From: Asterias amurensis
Taxonomy: Eukaryota > Echinodermata > Asteroidea > Forcipulatida > Asteriidae
Reading direction: 5' to 3'
Length of the DNA: 64,000 bases
Assembly (NCBI RefSeq): GCF_032118995.1
Contig: NC_092653.1
Span: 21,905,202-21,969,201 of the forward strand
Shown: positions 58,138 through 64,000 of the stretch, one piece after another
How positions within the stretch are numbered: position 1 is the stretch's first letter
Layout: every line of letters starts with the position of its first letter
Notes under the pieces: generated by a model
The model's database searches: none
What the model was told of the DNA's origin: nothing
What the model saw: only the letters and a program-made list of their open reading frames with translations
Translations under genes and position numbers: made by a program

Positions 58138-58819
58138 GGCCCAGGCCTAAAGATATGCAACACAAACATACCGAAAGCACATAAATTATACTGTTTACTT
58201 TTAAGCAATACATGTAATAACGTACGGGGGGGGGCAGAATGACTCATCTGACTCCAAATCTCCAGTTAAAAAACATAAAATGGTGGGGGGAATGTTATAT
58301 TGTAGCTTTGACATTGCAATCGAGGTAGACACTTTCCCAGCGTGCTGCACGCTACTGGACTCTTTGACAATCATGTTATATTAAAATAGTATGGCATCGC
58401 AGGGTTTGATAATAAGTAAACCTTGTCATTGGTTGAGCTGCCTATAGTAGTGTACAACTTTTAAATACATCAACCACATATTACTTTCAATGGTAGACTG
58501 TTTTTTAATGTAGAGATGTTGAGTCTGAAATAAACGTCACACTAATACACACCTCATGAGGTCGTCATGTCACCACTAGGTTTGTTATGGTTTTGAGTTC
58601 TTTAATGCCTGCTAAGCTGTTGTCTAACCACGGGGAGCACAGGGGCACGTGATGGCCGTAGCCCCGGGTAGGTCTACCCCACCTTTAAAATTAGATTTTC
58701 TTTTTAAGTCTCATTGCTAGAGTAAAAGGTTCAATTTGTATTAAGCTTAAAATGTAACTTTCTTATACTTGTTCAATATTTATCTGACGTTACATTATAT
58801 ATATAAATACCTTAGACAG

Positions 58820-59094
58820 TTTCGCTATTCCTATTGGTTGAGAGCCCGTCACGTGGGGTGTTTAAACGGTTGTTAATGACTACCTGGAGCTCTGTTTATA
58901 AGCGGTTGTAGTCGGATACTACGCGCTAGTCTTGGTGCAAGACGTTTCTTGTTACGGGCGATGCGGGCGCTGTCGGTGAGTTGGCCGTGCGATAAAGGCC
59001 ATCGCATTCGGCTCGGTCCTTTCACGGCAACGACCCTGCCGGTTTAAACGGCCGTTATAGAACTCGTCGCTACCCTTTGATTCCCTTATTTATC
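58820..59094. mobile_element. Family I element
   Basis: TTTCGCTATTCCTATTGGTT with GAGAGCCCGTCACGTGGGG to TTTGATTCCCTTATTT. Shorter than the relative at 28437 and without its inner hairpin; interior GC-rich. Confidence 0.55.
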
Positions 59095-59756
59095 AATGGA
59101 CAGGTCCGTAACTAAAGAACTTTATTTTTTCGGGGGTGGGTGGGGGGAGGGGGGTTGCAACATCACATACATGTCTACACCTTTTGTGGGTGGGGGATAC
59201 AAAATTTATCGGCGCGTTATTCGCGTCGGCCCGTCGCAAGATTATCTTTATATGAAGGCCAGATGTATCAATTTTATTGATTAATGTGCGCGCAATTTTT
59301 GTACGTTTTTTTTTTGGGGGGGGGGGGTGGGGCTTGGGGGCTTGGGTATGAACAAGAATGTAATGCTGTGGCATGGTAGCAAGTCGGTGCTGGAAAAACC
59401 TCGGAGTGTTTTTTACCCCATAGCAAAAAATTCGTACGGTTGACCTGCCAATTTTTTAAAAGAAACCTAAAGTTTAGATGTTCGTCGATATATTTGATTG
59501 TTTTTTGAAAGAGACGGGGGCTTTAAGGTACTGTTTAAGTATGTTTAATAAATGACTGGTTGTTGCTTTTTAAGTTTTATTATTAATGTTTAGCAAGTGC
59601 ACAAAACAGCGCCCTCAATAGTGACATTTAACGTAATTGAAGCTGGTGTACAGCAATTTAAGTGGCAAACGCACAGGTTACGACGAGGCAGATGTTACAG
59701 TGTTCCCGAGTACCAGCGAAATTCCTGACTTTCCTAAAAACATCAACCGGTAAACC
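59095..59756. other. IFT20 upstream region
   Basis: Contains G-rich stretches (59133-59155 and a 12-base run at 59316). The last 150-200 bp must hold the IFT20 leader and promoter. No TATA box is evident. Confidence 0.4.
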
Positions 59757-62700
59757 ATGGCGGACGAAGCTGTTGCCAAGGCAGGCTTACATTTCGATGA
59801 ACTGAATAAAATAAGAGTTCTAGAACCTGAAATTCACCAACAAACAACGGAGTTGAAAGAAGAATGCAAGGAGTTTGTTGAGAGTGAGTATGGTTATTTT
59901 ATTGCAGCTGAAATTTGCTTAATACAAATGTCAAAAAGCTACTGTAAAAACTACGTTAGTTGCACACTGTGCAACTGTCATTCACGCTGTCATTGTACAG
60001 TCATTTGACCAGTTCGGGATCATTGACCAGTTCGGGATCACTTCAACTTTGCAATAACCAAATAATTATATCACTTATCATTATTACTAATTTCTGTTGA
60101 TAAATGTGAAGATTAACACCCATTAAACCAACAAACCCAAAATAAGGTGCCAAATATCATCAGCAAATAAATTATGGCTGTTTTCCTGAAGGTTGTCTGC
60201 GAAATTTATCATTTTTTTGTTTAAAAATGTTGGTTGAAAAACACTGTTAAAACTTCTTATCTTTAGAATTGGAGTGCCGGGCAAAAAATATTTATGTAAA
60301 ATGATAAGAATGTGTAAAAAAACATTCCTGTGAATACTGTGCAGTCATCTTGTTTTTTTGAGGTGACGAAGATCCCAAAATCTTCTTTAGGGGGGCAACT
60401 TACCCTTGACCAGTTCGGGATCACTCAACATCTCATTGCGTCAAATGGTGCCGCACTAACTTACTAAGTATGGTAAAATCATACTACTGCAGTAGAAAGT
60501 TTATTTAGTTGATTTGAGAAACGTTACTTAAACAAATTCTTGTAGATTTTTTATTTTGTGAGAAAATTAAACTTGGAGGGGTCAATAATGCTTTTTAGAT
60601 TCGCTTCACTTTTTCATTTGCCTTTGCTGTTGTTTTGAGGTTTTGTCGCTGGGTTTTTGCGCTGCTATTGAGGACACTTGCATGACATTCACTAAAGAAA
60701 GGAAGTCCAAGTCCATGCCAACACACCTCTGAAGTTTCGTGTCCTTGAGAGACAGTTTTATGGATGGGAGTATGGGTTTGCAATAAAGGGCACTCTACTG
60801 ATTCAGAATAGATTCAACTGATCCTGAACTGGTCAAACAGGTGACGATACTTTTCTCAAAGCCTCTTCAAAGAACTAATCTTTTTTTGTCAGTGAATACT
60901 TGGTGAGTTTTATGACATGTTTAGGTAAACTGCTAAAAATTTTTGTTTAAGATATCAAAGAGATTGCAACAAAAAACAATGTGAATTCAAAAAGTGATCC
61001 CGAACTGGTCAAACGACTGTACTGTATTTTGTAGGTAAACTTGTAGTTGCGATAACGTAAACCCTCCTGCCGACGCTTCTATCGAAAAACGGCGAAATGG
61101 TCAAACACGTACAATTTCAACAGCTAGTCAACAGATTTGCTCAATTTTTTCCCCTTTCGAAAATCATGACTTAAATTCTAAGAACACGACCTTAATCCTC
61201 AATATCTAATGAATAACATTCAACACACTATTGAGAAAGTATTTTGAACTAAAGTACAAAAACTTACCAGATCCCGGAGCGAAACAGTCCCAGGTTCTAT
61301 TTTGAACCTGTCGCCTCGCCATTTTGTGACTTCCCGATGTTCATTGCTGTTAGACTAAACCATTCTGTAAAAGGGGTGTTATAAGGCAGCGCTGCAGTGC
61401 GTGTGCGTTGTTCGTTTACTATGCCCGCTGTTCACTCACTTAAAGCACTGCAGCACCCCTTGTAACACCCCTTTTACAGAATGGTTCAGTCAAACTCGGC
61501 TGCGGCTCGGTCGGCTGGTACCTGCGGTTGGGTTCAGCACTTGGGGCTGCGCATGGTAACCAGCGACAGGTTCAAAAATAGAACCTGGGAAATTTGTGAC
61601 TGTTTCGCTCCCGGAATCTGGTAAGTTTTTGTCCTTTTTTTTCAAAAGATTTTCTCAATTGTGTTTTTGAATCTTATTCATTAGACATTGAGGATTACGT
61701 TCGTGTTCATAGAATTTGTGTCATTATTTTTTAAAGTGGTAAAAAAATGAGCAAATCTGTTGACTGAAATATTTCGCCGTTTTTCGATTGAAGCGACTCG
61801 TAACCCTGCGGCTCCGCCGTCGGCAGGAGGGTTACGTTATCGCAACTAGTAAACTTGGTGAATGGGGGGGGGGGCAGGGGAGGCAGAGGGCAGATAAATT
61901 GGTAGCTTCCATCTTAAAACCTTCCACATTAATTCATGTTAAGCACAGCCCACACTCTACACAGGAGCAGGTATGGATAACCTTCCGTTCCGTACGGGCA
62001 CCAAAGTGACCATACCATGCCACCACTTTTTCACTCATTTTTAGTTTTACAAAAAGGGATCTCATCTAATGATCTAATTCTAATGAGCATGATGAGTTGA
62101 GGTAAATTTATAGATAGATTATTTCATATCGAATAAAAAAGTGGTGGGGCCATACGGAAACTTTTCCATATTTGTATTGCTGTAATTGTGTGTGTAGATG
62201 TACTGTCGTGTAGTGTAGTGTGGGTTTAGTCTTGGCCCAAGATGTCAATGATCGGTACTTTTTTTTATCAACACAAAGTCGTTTTTGTGAATGAAATTTT
62301 ACCAAAAACCATGAGAAATATGTAGTTTAGCCTAGACTTAACACTTCCGTGCCTCATTTATAAATTTTTAATGAAAATTTAACGAGTTGACAGCACGAAA
62401 ATGAGTTGACGGCGAGTTGACGGCAAGTCGGCGAGTCGACGGCAAGTAGTAGGACCGTGTAGTGTAGTGTAGTGTGTAGCTGTAGGGTAGGCCTAGCATT
62501 ATATAAGCAATACATAAAAAGAAAATTTCACAGAATGGCCTGAGTCCTGACCACATGCAGGTCCGTGACAGTGTGACAGTTTTTTATATTTTTTATTTAG
62601 TGTGATAATTTTAGTTTAGTGTTTCTGTTTTAGTCTGGTTCCATGCCAACATTATTATCCATATGACTTTGTCATGAGACGGGAATACTATATTATATAA

Positions 62701-63184
62701 TAAGACCATTTGTGAAATTTATTTAATATTTTAATTTAAATAATTCCATCCATGGCCCGCATGGACATGGGTCCACAGAAATACTGGGACTAAAAATAAA
62801 AGAAGTGCAAGTCTAAATTTGGAGGGTTAAAAAAATTTAAAAGTCAGACTCGCAACCTTTGCAGTTGCCCCCCCCCCCCCCCCATACTCTCACCAAACAT
62901 GACAAGGATCAGCAGGAAAGAAAAGGCACGTTGGATACAACTAGAATGATTCCCTCCTCCCGCAAATAATTCTGCTTCACCCTTCCCCTCCCAAATTAAA
63001 ATATCTGTTTACAACATTTATGTTACTGTTGACATTGTCAAATGTCACTTTGTTGATTCTGAGAATTTGTAACTATTTGTTTTATTTGTATTCTTCAGAA
63101 ATCGATGGCTTTCAATCTATCGTTGGAGGCTTCATCGAGATGGTAGATGGCCTTGCGCAGGAAGTGGAAAAAGAGAAAATGAAG
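59757..63184 (+). CDS. IFT20: Intraflagellar transport protein 20, 5' part (runs off the window)
   Basis: IFT-B complex subunit that also sits at the Golgi, where it helps sort membrane proteins to cilia. Two coding exons are in the window: 59757-59883 and 63099-63184, joined in phase with GT-AG signals. They give the first 71 residues of a protein that is about 132 aa in human. [18 protein letters not shown] and [13 protein letters not shown] match the vertebrate N-terminus nearly residue for residue, and [22 protein letters not shown] is the start of the long coiled coil. The start ATG lies in ACCATGG, a good animal context. Intron 1 (3.2 kb) holds a TA-flanked element, a 9-bp-flanked foldback and a family K element. 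The donor at 63185 opens an intron with two back-to-back family A MITEs. Remaining exons must lie to the right of the window. Confidence 0.95.
59998..61019. mobile_element. Tc1/mariner-type non-autonomous element in IFT20 intron 1
   Basis: Ends CAGTC[AG]TTTGACCAGTTCGG with GATCA and inverse; TA on both sides (59996-59997 and 61020-61021). The 17-bp TTGACCAGTTCGGGATCA core is doubled in tandem at the left end, and single copies lie at 60404 (same sense) and 60821 (inverted, one change). No transposase frame seen. CAGT termini with TA duplication fit the Tc1/mariner superfamily. Confidence 0.82.
61044..61848. mobile_element. Full-length foldback with 9-bp target duplication, Mutator-like
   Basis: Starts TAGTTGCGATAACGTAA and ends in the inverse; GTAAACTTG flanks it on both sides (61035-61043 and 61849-61857). 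The arms stay paired almost to the centre through AATCGAAAAACGGCGAAAT, CAACAGATTTGCTCA, GAGCGAAACAGTC and ACCATTCTGTAAAAGGGGTG. One arm has an additional GGCGGAGCCGCAGGGTTAC stretch. It begins 25 bp after the neighbouring TA-flanked element. Confidence 0.85.
61849..63098. other. Rest of IFT20 intron 1
   Basis: Contains a family K element, a GAGTTGACGGC short tandem (62384-62445), GTGTAGTGTA repeats (62205-62225, 62455-62480) and a 16-base C run (62868-62883). No gene beyond IFT20. Confidence 0.45.
62008..62170. mobile_element. Family K foldback element in IFT20 intron 1
   Basis: CCACCACTTTTTCACTC faces AAAAAAGTGGTGGGGCC, then ATACGGAAACTTTTCC, as in the copy at 39165. Interior diverged. Confidence 0.7.
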
Positions 63185-63276
63185 GTATAGTTCATTTGAA
63201 AAACCTTGCTTTGTTGGAATTAACTGGTGGACTAATAAATTGACAGTAACACAGAGCTGTGTGTGTGTACTTTGTT

Positions 63277-63636
63277 AAAGGCACTGGACACTTTTGGTAA
63301 TTGTCAAAGACCAGTGATCTCACTTGGTGTATCTCAAAATATGCACAAAGTAACAAACCTGTGAAAATTTGAGCTCAGTTTGTCATTGAAGTTGCGAGAA
63401 AATGATGAAAGAAAAAACACCCTTGTTGGACGAATTTGTGTGCTTTCAGCATGTTCAAAAATGTGTCAGATACATGTAGGAAAAAAAGACTTCTGACTTT
63501 TTAATTTTTTTAGTGATAAATTACCTCATTCTCAAAAACTATGTTAATTCAGAGGGAGTCGTTTCTCACAATGTTTTATCATTAGTAAATGCTTAAACTT
63601 TGTTTTGAGTAATTACCAAACGTGTACTTTCCTTTT
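63277..63636 (-). mobile_element. Family A MITE in IFT20 intron 2
   Basis: TTAAAGGCACTGGACACTTTTGG to CGTGTACTTTCCTTTTAA; starts 92 bp past the exon 2 donor. Confidence 0.85.
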
Positions 63637-63996
63637 AAAGGCAGTGCACACTATTGGTAATTACTCAAAATAATTATTAGCTCAAAACCTTACTTGGTAA
63701 TGAGTAATTGGGAGCTGTTGATAGTATAAAACATTATGAGAAACAGCTCCCTCTGAAGTAACGTAGTTTTCGAGAAAGAAGTAACTTTCCACGAATTTGA
63801 TTTCAATACCTCAGATTTAGAATATGAGGTCTCGAAATCAAGCATCTGAAAGCGCACAACGTCATGTGACAATGGTGTTTTTTTCTGTTATTATTACCTC
63901 GCAACGTCGACGACTGATTGAGCTCAAACTTTCACAAAGGTACAGCAAGTGAGAAGACTGGTCTTTGGCAGTTACCAATAGTGTCCAGTGTCTTTA
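63637..63996 (+). mobile_element. Family A MITE, back to back with the previous one
   Basis: Opposite orientation, sharing the TTAA of its neighbour: TTAAAGGCAGTGCACAC to GTCCAGTGTCTTTAA. The pair forms a 720-bp inverted arrangement at the window edge. Confidence 0.88.
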
Positions 63997-64000
63997 AAAC

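Noticed and set aside
1-64000. CRISPR array, prokaryotic operons or phage genes
   Set aside because: Direct repeats are not regularly spaced with unique spacers, genes have spliceosomal introns, and no bacterial-type gene clusters are seen.
1-64000. Retrovirus-like, LTR or Polinton elements
   Set aside because: No paired long terminal repeats, polymerase, capsid or envelope-like coding seen; the only reverse-transcriptase-related remnant is the LINE tail at 1501-1772.

Overview
The window is animal nuclear DNA. Genes are split by GT-AG introns, gaps between genes are long and AT-rich, and short inverted-repeat transposons are very dense. The six recognisable genes are conserved in deuterostomes. 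The repeat landscape and the TMEM97/IFT20 neighbourhood suggest an echinoderm, most likely a sea star. That assignment is inference from memory of such genomes; no marker gene proves it.

Genes, left to right: GXYLT1-like glucoside xylosyltransferase (minus, 17591-15804, one exon, 595 aa); RWDD4 (plus, 23007-32107, eight coding exons, 186 aa); SHPK sedoheptulokinase (minus, 38242-35991, three coding exons, 468 aa); TMEM97, the sigma-2 receptor (plus, 38888-41347, three exons, 185 aa); a Dispatched-family RND protein (plus, 47732-55430, four coding exons, 1115 aa); IFT20 (plus, first two coding exons at 59757-63184, then off the right edge). All splice phases close, and every reconstructed protein is close to its human counterpart in length except GXYLT1 (long linker). 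GXYLT1 and Dispatched both bear on cell signalling (Notch glycosylation, Hedgehog release) and IFT20 on cilia. The six genes are not an operon-like unit and mostly do unrelated household work.

The first 15.8 kb holds no recognisable gene. It is packed with miniature inverted-repeat elements (MITEs), a tandem array of about 165-190 bp units broken by a LINE tail, AT-rich simple repeats and a minisatellite. The introns of RWDD4, TMEM97, the Dispatched gene and IFT20 carry the same MITE families. I separate at least ten families, lettered A-K here. Families A (29 copies or fragments), B, C, E, G and a sixth at 56142-56667 are all flanked by TTAA.

The most notable structures are: a five-copy tandem array of the 3' end of SHPK lying just past its stop codon; two long foldback elements (56738-57464 and 61044-61848) with perfect 9-bp target duplications, as expected of Mutator-like elements; a 1.0-kb CAGT-ended element with TA duplications in IFT20 intron 1; a head-to-head pair of tRNA-derived SINEs; several nested insertions that give a relative order of events; the intronless GXYLT1 gene with a long Gln/Pro/His linker; and a divergent SHPK-TMEM97 pair sharing 645 bp. 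I found no CRISPR array, no prokaryotic operon, no retrovirus-like element and no clearly new biochemical system.
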